Shown here: piece by piece, positions 54,698-62,629 of the stretch | Position numbering within the stretch: the stretch's first letter is position 1 | Layout: each line of letters starts with the position of its first letter | NCBI GenBank assembly: GCA_023391285.1 | Contig: JAEWBF010000039.1 | Coordinates: 233,768-297,767 of the forward strand | Source of the DNA: Verrucomicrobiota bacterium | GTDB lineage: Bacteria; Verrucomicrobiota; Verrucomicrobiia; Opitutales; Opitutaceae | Direction: 5' to 3' | DNA length: 64,000 nt | Position numbers and translations under genes: made by a program | The notes under the pieces: model-generated | Database searches by the model: none | The model's input: only the letters and a program-made list of their open reading frames with translations | What the model was told of the DNA's origin: nothing

Positions 54698-54795
54698 CGG
54701 GCGCGAACATGGGGATTTTCCCCAGCCACTGCCAAGAACATTTCCTCAGCGGGCGTAAAAATTCCGGCTACTCCACCCGCCAATGACACTTACGC
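54698..54795 (-). promoter_or_regulatory. Leader between the secA-like gene and the giant gene, with a short hairpin
   Basis: The 98-base gap contains GGGGATTTTCCCC (54711-54723), a 5-bp stem with a 3-base loop. No Shine-Dalgarno sequence precedes the TTG at 54697. Two ATGs in the leader, at 54741 (preceded closely by GAGGA) and at 54710, are in the two other frames. No separate promoter is evident, so the giant gene may be read from the upstream operon. Confidence 0.4.
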
Positions 54796-56784
54796 TCAAA
54801 TTTGATCCGCGTAACCCATCGTGAGCGACTCCGCCAACTGCGCGTCTTGCTGCATCACGAGTCTCCGCTGGCGCTGCGCCCGCTTCTCCGCTGCTCGTTG
54901 CGCTTGGCGAAAAGCACGCTTGGCCACCGTTCTCGCCCAACCGGAATTCGTTCCGCCAGCGACGCTCTGCAGCACGCGCTGCCACGTTTTCGGCAGGAAT
55001 CGCACCAGCACTTCATCTTCGAATGAAGCAAAGGTTCGCGTGCTTCCCGGGTCCCCTTGCCGTCCTGATCGTCCCTGCAACTGCCGGTCAATACGCCCGG
55101 ACTCGTGCGGCTCGGTCAGGATCACGTGCAACCCGCCCAGCCGCGCCACATCCGCATCGATCCGGATATCGGTGCCGCGCCCGGCCATGTTGGTCGCAAT
55201 GGTGATCACATACTTTTCGCCCGCCCGAAGAACGATCCCCGCCTCTTCTTTGTGCCGGACCGCATTCAGAATGGTGAACGCCAGCCCACGCTCTTGTAGC
55301 CGTTCTGCAAGCGATTCGCTCGTCGCCACGCTGCGCGTTCCCACCAAAACCGGCCGCCCCGTCGCGTGCACCGTCTCGATTTCACGCACGATCGCCGCCC
55401 ACTTTTGCTCCGCCCTTCTATAATAGAGTGTCGGCCACTCCGCCCGCTGACACGGCCGGTTCGGCGGAATCGACGTGAACGGCAGTTCATACGTTGTCCA
55501 AAACTCGTCCGCCGCTTCCCGCGCCGTCCCTGTGATTCCCGACAATCGCCGAAACATCCGAAAAAACCGCTGAAAACTCAGCCGCGCCAACGCCTCGGTC
55601 GGCGGCGAAATCGCCAGCCCTTCCTTCGCTTCCACCGCTTGGTGCAAGCCCAACCTCCACGACCGGCCCGGCATCAATCGTCCGGTAAACTCATCCACGA
55701 TCACCACCGCCCCGTCCTGCACCACGTAGTGCTTCCCTCTAATATAGAAGCGTCGCGCCCGCAGCGCCTGCTCCACCAACTCCCGCATCCAAGTTGCGGC
55801 ATGATAGGTGCCCGTCCGCCACGAAACCTGTTCCTCGATCCGGCGCACCCCGGCCGGCGTCAGACGCACATCTTTGTAATCCTCGTCGATCGTGTAGTGC
55901 TCGCCTTCCGCGAGATGACCGACGACCTCCGCTGCCAAGCGGCAAGCGTCCTGCAATTCCGTATTCTCGTCTTTTCGGCTGATGATCAGCGGAGTGACCG
56001 CCTCGTCGATCAAGAGATTGTCCGCCTCATCCACGATCGCAGTGAACAAACCGCGCGTCACCAGCGGCAGCCGCGGCGCGGTCGCCTTCAACAAATTCCG
56101 CACCGCCCTTCGCTGCGCGGAGTGCAGCGGCCCCAGCACCAACCGGTCGCGCAGGAAATCCGCCACCAATTCCTTACTCGTAGTATATACTACCTCAGCC
56201 GCGTAATTCTTGGCCCGCTCCTCCCCCGCCATCGGAGCTGTCACATAACCCGCGCGCACGCCGCAAAACTCGTAAAACCGCGCGAGCCCCTTCGCATCGC
56301 GTTCGGCCAGGTAGTCGTTGGCCGTGATCACATGACACGGTCGCCGCAACCAACCCGAGGGCGCCGCCGCCAACGCAATCGTCAACGTCTTGCCTTCACC
56401 CGTCGCCATCTCCACCAACCGCCCGCGACCCAATCCCAGCGCGCCCATGATCTGCACCGGATAAGGTCGCATCCCGAGCTGCCGCTCCGCCGCCTCCACC
56501 AACGGCGGCAAAATCGTTTCGAACTCTTCGGACCAGCGCACGCCCAAACGCCGAACCCGCGCCGCACCCTCCCGCAAGAATCTCGCGAGTTCCTGATTGC
56601 TCGCCCCGCGCAAGTTCTCCGCCGCCGCATGCACGCGCAGCGCCGCCGCCCGCAACTCATTCGCGGCTCTCCCCCGTCCGCGCCAGCGTCCCTGCCACCG
56701 ATGCGCCAAAGCATCCAGCCCCGTCGGCAACCGTTCCGGTCTGGCGACCTCCGTGCGCCGCTGATCCTGCGTAGGCAGATTCAT
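54796..56784 (-). CDS. Shortened SecA-like preprotein translocase ATPase
   Basis: A 662-residue SecA paralogue. Motor motifs are intact: a Q-motif region (MRPYPVQIMGAL), Walker A (MATGEGKT, 126-133), TANDYLAERDA, Walker B (VDEAD, 251-255) followed by NLLIDEAVTPLIIS, the joint with TYHAATWMRELVEQALRA, VVIVDEFTGRLMPGR, SGITGTA, TNMAGRGTDI (531-540) and GRSGRQGDPGS (571-581). The preprotein cross-linking region between the two motor halves is present. After ~600 residues it stops: most of the helical scaffold, the wing and the zinc-binding tail of a ~850-900-residue housekeeping SecA are missing, replaced by a short Arg/Gln-rich helix (AFRQAQRAAEKRAQRQRR). The ATG lies 10 bases after the M50 gene stop, and that stop overlaps a GAGG ribosome-binding site. 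Inferred role: dedicated motor for the giant protein encoded next. Confidence 0.9.
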   Translation of the reverse strand: MNLPTQDQRRTEVARPERLPTGLDALAHRWQGRWRGRGRAANELRAAALRVHAAAENLRGASNQELARFLREGAARVRRLGVRWSEEFETILPPLVEAAERQLGMRPYPVQIMGALGLGRGRLVEMATGEGKTLTIALAAAPSGWLRRPCHVITANDYLAERDAKGLARFYEFCGVRAGYVTAPMAGEERAKNYAAEVVYTTSKELVADFLRDRLVLGPLHSAQRRAVRNLLKATAPRLPLVTRGLFTAIVDEADNLLIDEAVTPLIISRKDENTELQDACRLAAEVVGHLAEGEHYTIDEDYKDVRLTPAGVRRIEEQVSWRTGTYHAATWMRELVEQALRARRFYIRGKHYVVQDGAVVIVDEFTGRLMPGRSWRLGLHQAVEAKEGLAISPPTEALARLSFQRFFRMFRRLSGITGTAREAADEFWTTYELPFTSIPPNRPCQRAEWPTLYYRRAEQKWAAIVREIETVHATGRPVLVGTRSVATSESLAERLQERGLAFTILNAVRHKEEAGIVLRAGEKYVITIATNMAGRGTDIRIDADVARLGGLHVILTEPHESGRIDRQLQGRSGRQGDPGSTRTFASFEDEVLVRFLPKTWQRVLQSVAGGTNSGWARTVAKRAFRQAQRAAEKRAQRQRRLVMQQDAQLAESLTMGYADQI

Positions 56785-56794
56785 CGCAAGCGCC

Positions 56795-58951
56795 TCACAA
56801 CTGATACCGCTCCTGCAGCAGCTGCCGCAGATTGCGGGTCCATTGCGTCAACAACGGTTCCTTCGGCAGCGACACGCGCACGACGCCGGTGCGGTCATTC
56901 AACATCGCGACCGCGTCGTTCTTCTCGACTTTTGCCACCACGAGGAAAAACGGCTCCGCCGTCCGCACTCCGGACGGATCGTCTCCCGCGACGCGCACGG
57001 ATCCGCCTCCCGCCCAACCCAAGGCCGGCGTCGGCAACACATCCTGCCGGCCGGGCACGACGTGCCAGGACCTGACGCTCACGCTTTCCTCCGCTTCCCC
57101 GGGAAATCGAATCTCCAACTTCTCGATCTCCGCTCCAAACAACTCCCGCGCATCTTCCTGCGGCACCACCGCCAAAAATTCGAAACTCCGCTCGTCGACA
57201 ATCTCACCGACCGCCGCCCCTTTCGGAACCCACAATCCGGTGAAGTCCGCCGCGCGCGGGGAAATCCAAACGCCTTCCTGTTTCGCGCGAAATTCCAGCG
57301 CCGCCTTGTCCTCATGCAGTTTCGCCACGTGCCGCTCGATGGCTTCGAGCCGGCGCCGCACCGGCTGTATCCGCGCCGGCGATTCACGCAGCACTTTGCG
57401 TTCGAGCGCGCGCGTCGCTTCCAGCTGCGCCTCCCCCGCCGCAATCTGCGAATCCAACTCCGGATTCACCAACTTCAGCAACGGCTGATCCCGTTGCACG
57501 TGCGTCCGGCTGTCCACCGCCAGCGTTTCCACGTAGCCCGCCGTCGGCGCGATCACCTTCGTGTAGTTCTCCGCGTGCAACACACCCGGCGCGCGAAACC
57601 GCCGCGGAAACGGCACCGCCGCCAACACGATCAACACCGCCGCCGCCGCACTCACCGAAATAAACGTCGCCCGCCGCCGCACACGTTCGATCCGCGGCTC
57701 ACGCACCAGATACCTCACCGCGCCAATGATCGGCATCACGAAGGTTCCGAAAAACGCGATCGCCGCCGCGGCGAGCCCCAGCCCGAAATACTGGTCCGCT
57801 ACTAGAATAATAAGCGACCACGTGATCAGCACGCGATAGATCCAGCTCGCGATCGCGAAGATCACCAGCAACACCGCCTCGCGCCGCGACCGCGCCGGCG
57901 CCGAGGTATTTCGCCCCCCGAACACGCGGTTTTCGATCGTATGCAACAGCTGCTGCTGCGCGCGCTGCTGAAGATTCGGCGTATCCGTCAAATCCGCCAA
58001 CACGTAATAGCCGTCGAAACGCAACAGCGGGTTCGCGTTGAACAACACCGTCGAAACCGACGCAACCAGCATCAGGTTGTAACAAATTCCGTTCACCAAC
58101 CCCGCGCCCGTATTCGCCCAGATCATCGCCGCAATCGCCGCAAGAAACAGTTCCGGGATCATCCCCGCCAAACCGACGATCACGCGCCGCCGCCGATCGC
58201 GAAATGCCCACGCCGCCGTCGCATCCACAAACGGCACCAGCGTGAACACCAACAGCGTCAAGCCCATCGCATGCACTTCCCCGCCGAAGCGCCGACACGC
58301 ATACGCGTGCCCGAATTCGTGGACCACCTTCGCGAACGCGAACGCTACATATAATAGTAGCAGGTTTCCCGGCTCCAGCACGCCGGCCGTCTGATCGCGC
58401 AACCGATCCCACTCGCCGAGCGCCATCGCCAGCCCGAGTCCGACCACCGCCACCCAGACCACCGCCATCCAGCGCGAAAAGATCCAACCGACATACGGCA
58501 GCGTCCGCTTCAAAAACGAGTCCGGATCCCACAGCCGCATCCGCAAAAAGAATACGCTCATCAGCCGCGACCGAAGCTCGCGCTGCTTGTGCTTCTTCTG
58601 CCGCTCGAACAACCGCGCCGTGTCCGGTGGCACGTCCGACACGATCAGGTTCGCCTGATAAAGCTGCGCGAGCATCTGGATCGCCTCGCCCTGTCCCGGC
58701 GCGTGCTCGCCTTCGGTTTCCAGGCAGTGCTTCCACACTTCCTCCACCGTGCGGCTGCCATCGAGCCGCGCCACAAACGCATACGCCTCCGCGCGGAAGC
58801 GGAAGAAATTATTCGTGAACGGATCGTGCACCACGTGCCAGCGTTCGCCGCGGAAGTATTGCTTCCGGATGATCACCGATGGACGCAGCCGGATACGCTG
58901 CGACGCCACCCGGTGCCACGATTCGCTAAACAGTGCGCGCGAGTTCGACAT
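56795..58951 (-). CDS. PqqD-like / M50 zinc metalloprotease / HlyD-like fusion membrane protein
   Basis: 718 residues. The N-terminal ~105 residues resemble a PqqD-type peptide-binding domain (RKQYFRGERWHVVHDPFTN, then GSRTVEEVWKHCLE). A membrane part (about 160-445) follows, with the M50 zinc motif HEFGH at 211-215 and the second-ligand motif NPLLRFDGYY (Asp313), so both catalytic elements are kept. After the last helix (about 430-447) comes a periplasmic part with biotinyl/lipoyl-like strands (VIAPTAGYVETLAVDSRTHVQ), a coiled-coil hairpin (about 500-560) and a beta domain. This is the layout of M50/HlyD-type membrane proteins linked to peptide export. It starts 6 bases after the GAF-HlyD gene and is followed after 10 bases by the secA-like gene. 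It may act as a protease or as a proteolytically silent membrane adaptor; the intact zinc site favours activity. Confidence 0.9.
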   Translation of the reverse strand: MSNSRALFSESWHRVASQRIRLRPSVIIRKQYFRGERWHVVHDPFTNNFFRFRAEAYAFVARLDGSRTVEEVWKHCLETEGEHAPGQGEAIQMLAQLYQANLIVSDVPPDTARLFERQKKHKQRELRSRLMSVFFLRMRLWDPDSFLKRTLPYVGWIFSRWMAVVWVAVVGLGLAMALGEWDRLRDQTAGVLEPGNLLLLYVAFAFAKVVHEFGHAYACRRFGGEVHAMGLTLLVFTLVPFVDATAAWAFRDRRRRVIVGLAGMIPELFLAAIAAMIWANTGAGLVNGICYNLMLVASVSTVLFNANPLLRFDGYYVLADLTDTPNLQQRAQQQLLHTIENRVFGGRNTSAPARSRREAVLLVIFAIASWIYRVLITWSLIILVADQYFGLGLAAAAIAFFGTFVMPIIGAVRYLVREPRIERVRRRATFISVSAAAAVLIVLAAVPFPRRFRAPGVLHAENYTKVIAPTAGYVETLAVDSRTHVQRDQPLLKLVNPELDSQIAAGEAQLEATRALERKVLRESPARIQPVRRRLEAIERHVAKLHEDKAALEFRAKQEGVWISPRAADFTGLWVPKGAAVGEIVDERSFEFLAVVPQEDARELFGAEIEKLEIRFPGEAEESVSVRSWHVVPGRQDVLPTPALGWAGGGSVRVAGDDPSGVRTAEPFFLVVAKVEKNDAVAMLNDRTGVVRVSLPKEPLLTQWTRNLRQLLQERYQL

Positions 58952-58957
58952 GGCGCG

Positions 58958-60865
58958 TTACCACCAGAACTTCATCCGCAGGAAATCCACCAGCCGGTGC
59001 GTGCCAATCCACGCAAGACTGCGATCGCCGGCATTCACTTTTGCGATGCCGCTCATGCCCGGCCGAAACCAATCCGCTTTGCTCGCCAGCGTGCCGCGCA
59101 CGAGAAAACGGTTCCCGTCGCGGTCCGGCACCGCCGACGGCTCGATGCGCGTCACGTCCACCGCGAACGTCTCTTCCGGTCGGCTCGCGAACGCCACCTC
59201 CGCCGTCTTGCTCTCGAGCACTTGATCGATGTCGCGCTCGTGCACGCGCATCTCGACATACATGCCCGCGAGCTGCGTGACCTTCATCATCACCTCGCCC
59301 GTCTTCACCGGCGCGCCGATCCGCTCGCGCAGATCGCCTTCGACGACTACGCCGTCATACGGCGCGCGCACTTCCGCCCGCGCCAATCGAAACAAGCACA
59401 ACTCCAATCTCGCCTGCGCTTGCGCTTTCATCGCGAGCGCCACGCGCATGTCGGCCAGCTGACGCGCCGCCTCCGCCTGCTCCGCTTCGCTCGCATAACG
59501 CTGCAACTCCGCCCGCGCCGCCGACTCCTCGATCAACAAATCGCTGTTGTCCAAACGCACCAACACGTCGCCCTGCTTCACGAGGTCACCCGGACGCACG
59601 AGCACTTCCGACAAATATCCGTCAAACGGCGCCGGCAAATGCGCCAGCGCATCGCTCCGCGTCAAAAACGGCGCCTCGACGCGATACGACACCGGCACGA
59701 AAAACACCACGACCAACGCCACCGCTCCCGCGATCGCGCCGACTTTGCTCCACGTGTGACGCGGTCCGAGGAAACGCGCGAAATACTCCCGCCACGCCAG
59801 CGCCCAACGCGCTCCGAACCAGCGATCGTTGCGCCGCAACTCGTCGAGCCGCCGCGCCACTTGATCCGCCAGCACACGCACGCCCGCGACTTCGTCTTCG
59901 GTAAACGCCTGCGCCGCGCGCTCCAGCGTCAACACGCCACGCACTTCGCCGTCGACGCGTAACGGCACCGACGCGAGAAACGCCACGCCCTCGCTCTTCG
60001 CATACGTTTCGTGATCGCGCACGATCTGCTGCAGCTCCGCCACGGCCGGGAAAACGATTTCCTCATCCTGGTCGCGCGCCTCTTCCATCGCCGCCTCGAG
60101 CCGCTGCACCGCTTCCATCTTCTTCTCGAAGCGATCCGTCCCGCTCACCGCTTGCACACGAATATACGGATCCGCCAGCCAGCCGAGCGCCACCCGCGTC
60201 GCTTGATAACGCTGCGCGGTCTCGTTCACCAGCGCCATCGCCACCGACAAAAATCGCGTGTGCGCATTCAACACCGTCAACACTTCCAGCGCTTGCGAGA
60301 AGTGAACGATGTCGCGCTTCGTGCGCTCCAATTGACGCTGACGCTGATACAACAACGGCGTGTCCGCCGCGAGCCGCAGCATGTCCGCCGTCGAGCCCAA
60401 TTCCTTCGCGCGCTCCAACGGCAACGACACCGCGAGCACACAACCTTGCGTCGGCTCGCCCGTCGAAAGCGCCACCACGATCAGCGACAATCCCGCCGGC
60501 CCGCTCGGCGGCGCTGTGACCATTCCGCTCTCCAACGCGTCCTCCGCAATCGACGAAAACGTCTCCGCCGAGACCAACTGCGGCGCCTTCTCTCCACCCG
60601 TTGCCGGCCATTGCGCCACCACCATCCACCGCCCATCCAGACGCACCATGATTTGCGCGTGCGTCGCGTCGGCGAGCTTGCCGCAGGTTTGGGCGAAGAA
60701 AGGCCAAAACGCCTTCACCGGTCCGGCGAACGCGCGGCAAGCCTCCAGATTTTTGATTACTTCAGGGGTTTGGGTCGGTCCGGTCACGGTTGTTAGATAT
60801 TTCACCCTAGTAGGGTTCGCCTCTTCGTGGAGCAAGCTTCTCTTTGGCGTTGCGGGCGTATTCAC
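58958..60865 (-). CDS. GAF-domain HlyD-like membrane fusion protein
   Basis: 635 residues. The first ~345 residues are cytoplasmic, with a GAF domain at about 195-340 (VALGWLADPYIRVQAVSG, VAFLASVPLRVDGEVRGVLTLER) and a related, less clear domain before it (about 40-175). A single membrane helix (375-392, VGAIAGAVALVVVFFVPV) leads to an HlyD-type periplasmic part: lipoyl half (LPAPFDGYLSEVLVRPGDLVKQG), a coiled coil (about 443-495), the second lipoyl half (VRAPYDGVVVEGDL) and a beta-barrel domain up to GMSGIAKV. The start is a GTG at 60865 and no good ribosome-binding site is visible. First gene of the operon with the M50 fusion, secA-like and giant genes. The GAF part suggests that export is gated by a small ligand or a partner; this is inferred. 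Confidence 0.88.
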   Translation of the reverse strand: MNTPATPKRSLLHEEANPTRVKYLTTVTGPTQTPEVIKNLEACRAFAGPVKAFWPFFAQTCGKLADATHAQIMVRLDGRWMVVAQWPATGGEKAPQLVSAETFSSIAEDALESGMVTAPPSGPAGLSLIVVALSTGEPTQGCVLAVSLPLERAKELGSTADMLRLAADTPLLYQRQRQLERTKRDIVHFSQALEVLTVLNAHTRFLSVAMALVNETAQRYQATRVALGWLADPYIRVQAVSGTDRFEKKMEAVQRLEAAMEEARDQDEEIVFPAVAELQQIVRDHETYAKSEGVAFLASVPLRVDGEVRGVLTLERAAQAFTEDEVAGVRVLADQVARRLDELRRNDRWFGARWALAWREYFARFLGPRHTWSKVGAIAGAVALVVVFFVPVSYRVEAPFLTRSDALAHLPAPFDGYLSEVLVRPGDLVKQGDVLVRLDNSDLLIEESAARAELQRYASEAEQAEAARQLADMRVALAMKAQAQARLELCLFRLARAEVRAPYDGVVVEGDLRERIGAPVKTGEVMMKVTQLAGMYVEMRVHERDIDQVLESKTAEVAFASRPEETFAVDVTRIEPSAVPDRDGNRFLVRGTLASKADWFRPGMSGIAKVNAGDRSLAWIGTHRLVDFLRMKFWW

Positions 60866-61015
60866 AAATCTACGACAACTTTTCCGTCAAAAATCTCCGT
60901 CCGCACAAATGACTTGCGGCCCACTCCGGCGCTCGCAATCAACGCCGCCCGCAACAGATCGCTTGCCACAACTTCAACTCCAACTGTAGGGCTAACCCCC
61001 CATTCCAGCTGTTCA
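60866..61015. promoter_or_regulatory. Divergent intergenic region between the GAF-HlyD operon and tolC-like gene
   Basis: These 150 bases must hold the promoters of both the minus-strand export/giant-protein operon and the plus-strand tolC-like pair. They are less GC-rich than the genes. I see no clear sigma-70 pair and no operator palindrome that I can defend. The shared location would allow co-regulation of both halves of the export system. Confidence 0.4.
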
Positions 61016-62569
61016 ATGATCAACTCGCTTCGTCGCCTCCTCGCCGCCGCCACCGGCGCGCTTCTCCTGCCTGTGGCTATCGCCCAGTCCAGTTCATCGT
61101 CCGCTCCCGCGGCGACCTCCAACGCCACGCTCGTCGCCACCGCGCCCACGACGCTCCAGGATCTTCTGCTGCAGGCGCTCCAGGCGAATCTCGAGATTCA
61201 GGCCCGACGCCTCGAGCCCCAAATCTACGACGACCGCATCAAAGGCGCGTGGGGCGTTTTCGATCCCACGATTTCATTCGGTGCGCTCTATGAAGAATCC
61301 GAGCGCGCGCTCAATCAGCGCGACTTCCTCGGCACGGGACAAATCTCGCGCATCTACGACGAAAACAACGAGCGTTTCCAAGCCTCCTTCGGCGGCCGCA
61401 TTCCGACCGGCCTCGTTTACGAATTCATGGTCGACCACGCGCGTCTCGACAACACCTACAACCGCCGCGCCCTGTCGCTCTACGGTCCCGAGTTTCAATC
61501 GAACGCCGTTTTCCGCATCACGCAGCCGCTGCTCCGCGACTTCGGCTTCCACGCCAATCTCGCCGAAATTCGTCTCGCGAAGAATGCGCGCAACGTATCC
61601 GAAAATGAATTTCACGCGTCCGTCCTCCGCATTATCGGGCAAACGATGTCGGCTTACTTCGAGGCCGTCTTCGCGCAGGAAAACATCCGCGTGAAGCAGC
61701 AGTCGATCGAGCTCGCGGAAAGTCTCCTCCGCGAAAACCGCCGCCGCGCCGAAGAAGGCAAGATGGCTTCGATCGACGTGATCCAAGCCGAAGCCCGCGT
61801 GGCCGAAGCCCGCGAGGAACTCATCCTCGCGCAGAGCCTGCTCAATCAACGTCGCAACACTCTGAAGGAACTCACCCGCGAGGAATTCGACTTCGATTCG
61901 CCCGCGATGATTTTCGCGACCGACAACGTTCAGCTCCCGATCCCGGACCTCGAACGCGAAGACATCCTCAGCACCGTCTTCACCAAAAACCCGAGCTACC
62001 TCGCCGCCATCGAAGGCGCCAAAGCCGAAGACATCCGCCTCGCCTACGCGAAGAACCAGCGCTGGCCGCGTCTCGATCTCAAGGCCACGTTCGGCTACAA
62101 CGGCCTCGGTCACGACATCGCGAATAGTTTCAACGATTTCACCGATCGCGGTCAGCCCGATTGGAGCGTCGGCGTTTCCGTTTCGATTCCCACCTTCAAT
62201 CGCACTGCGCGCAGCCGCGTCGCCGAAGCGAAGAAGCGCCAGACCCAGGCCGCGCTCAACGTGAAGCGCGCCGAGGTCGCCATCCTCAGCGCCGTCGACA
62301 CCGCCCTCCGCGACATCGCCGCCGCTCGCGAACGCGTCGAGCTCGTGAAGGATTCGCTGCGCCTCGCCCAATCGGCCCTCGACGCCGAGCTCAAGCGCCT
62401 CAACACCGGCCTCACGACGAGCTACAACGTGCTGACCCTCCAAAAAGAACTCAGCCAGGTCCGCAGCCGCGAGCTCGCCACCGTCGTCGACCTCAACAAA
62501 GCCATCACCACACTCCACCTCATCGAAGGCACCCTCGCCGAAAAGATGAACATCGTGGTCGCCAACTAA
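61016..62569 (+). CDS. TolC-type outer membrane efflux protein
   Basis: 517 residues from the ATG at 61016. The upstream 63 codons of the open frame lack protein character, and this start gives a proper signal peptide (INSLRRLLAAATGALLLPVAIAQ). The mature part has the two-fold TolC/OEP repeat. The first half has long helices (LQDLLLQALQANLEIQARRL; FEAVFAQENIRVKQQSIELAE; RAEEGKMASIDVIQAEARVAEA) and strand pairs with Arg-Phe/Tyr ends; the second half repeats this (LDLKATFGYNGLGHD; WSVGVSVSIPTFNRTARS; LNTGLTTSYNVLTLQKELSQV). RAEEGKMASIDVIQAE and LNTGLTTSYNVL are the typical OEP helix motifs. It forms the trimeric channel through the outer membrane and is followed by a small HlyD-type adaptor. 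Divergent from the giant-protein operon, it is the natural exit channel for that system. Confidence 0.92.
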   Translation: MINSLRRLLAAATGALLLPVAIAQSSSSSAPAATSNATLVATAPTTLQDLLLQALQANLEIQARRLEPQIYDDRIKGAWGVFDPTISFGALYEESERALNQRDFLGTGQISRIYDENNERFQASFGGRIPTGLVYEFMVDHARLDNTYNRRALSLYGPEFQSNAVFRITQPLLRDFGFHANLAEIRLAKNARNVSENEFHASVLRIIGQTMSAYFEAVFAQENIRVKQQSIELAESLLRENRRRAEEGKMASIDVIQAEARVAEAREELILAQSLLNQRRNTLKELTREEFDFDSPAMIFATDNVQLPIPDLEREDILSTVFTKNPSYLAAIEGAKAEDIRLAYAKNQRWPRLDLKATFGYNGLGHDIANSFNDFTDRGQPDWSVGVSVSIPTFNRTARSRVAEAKKRQTQAALNVKRAEVAILSAVDTALRDIAAARERVELVKDSLRLAQSALDAELKRLNTGLTTSYNVLTLQKELSQVRSRELATVVDLNKAITTLHLIEGTLAEKMNIVVAN

Positions 62570-62629
62570 GCTCTCGTAGTGCGAGCGCCCGCGAGGATTT
62601 CGCTCGGCGCTCCTCCTTTATCTTCCGTC

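Noticed and set aside
8438..54697. Non-ribosomal peptide or polyketide megasynthase as the explanation for the giant gene
   Set aside because: No adenylation, condensation, ketosynthase or carrier-protein motifs; the sequence is beta-repeat throughout. The ketoacyl synthase at the right edge is a separate gene on the far side of the adaptor.
54586..54789. Separate 67-codon gene (MFLAVAGENP frame) between the secA-like and giant genes
   Set aside because: It overlaps the LEPR-XLL coding sequence by 112 bases in another frame, and its C-terminal part has no protein character. It is kept only as a clue to the start-codon problem.
61274..62518. Minus-strand open frame of 414 codons opposite the tolC-like gene
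   Set aside because: Shadow of a well-supported TolC homologue; the Glu/Gly/Val-rich translation has no family features.
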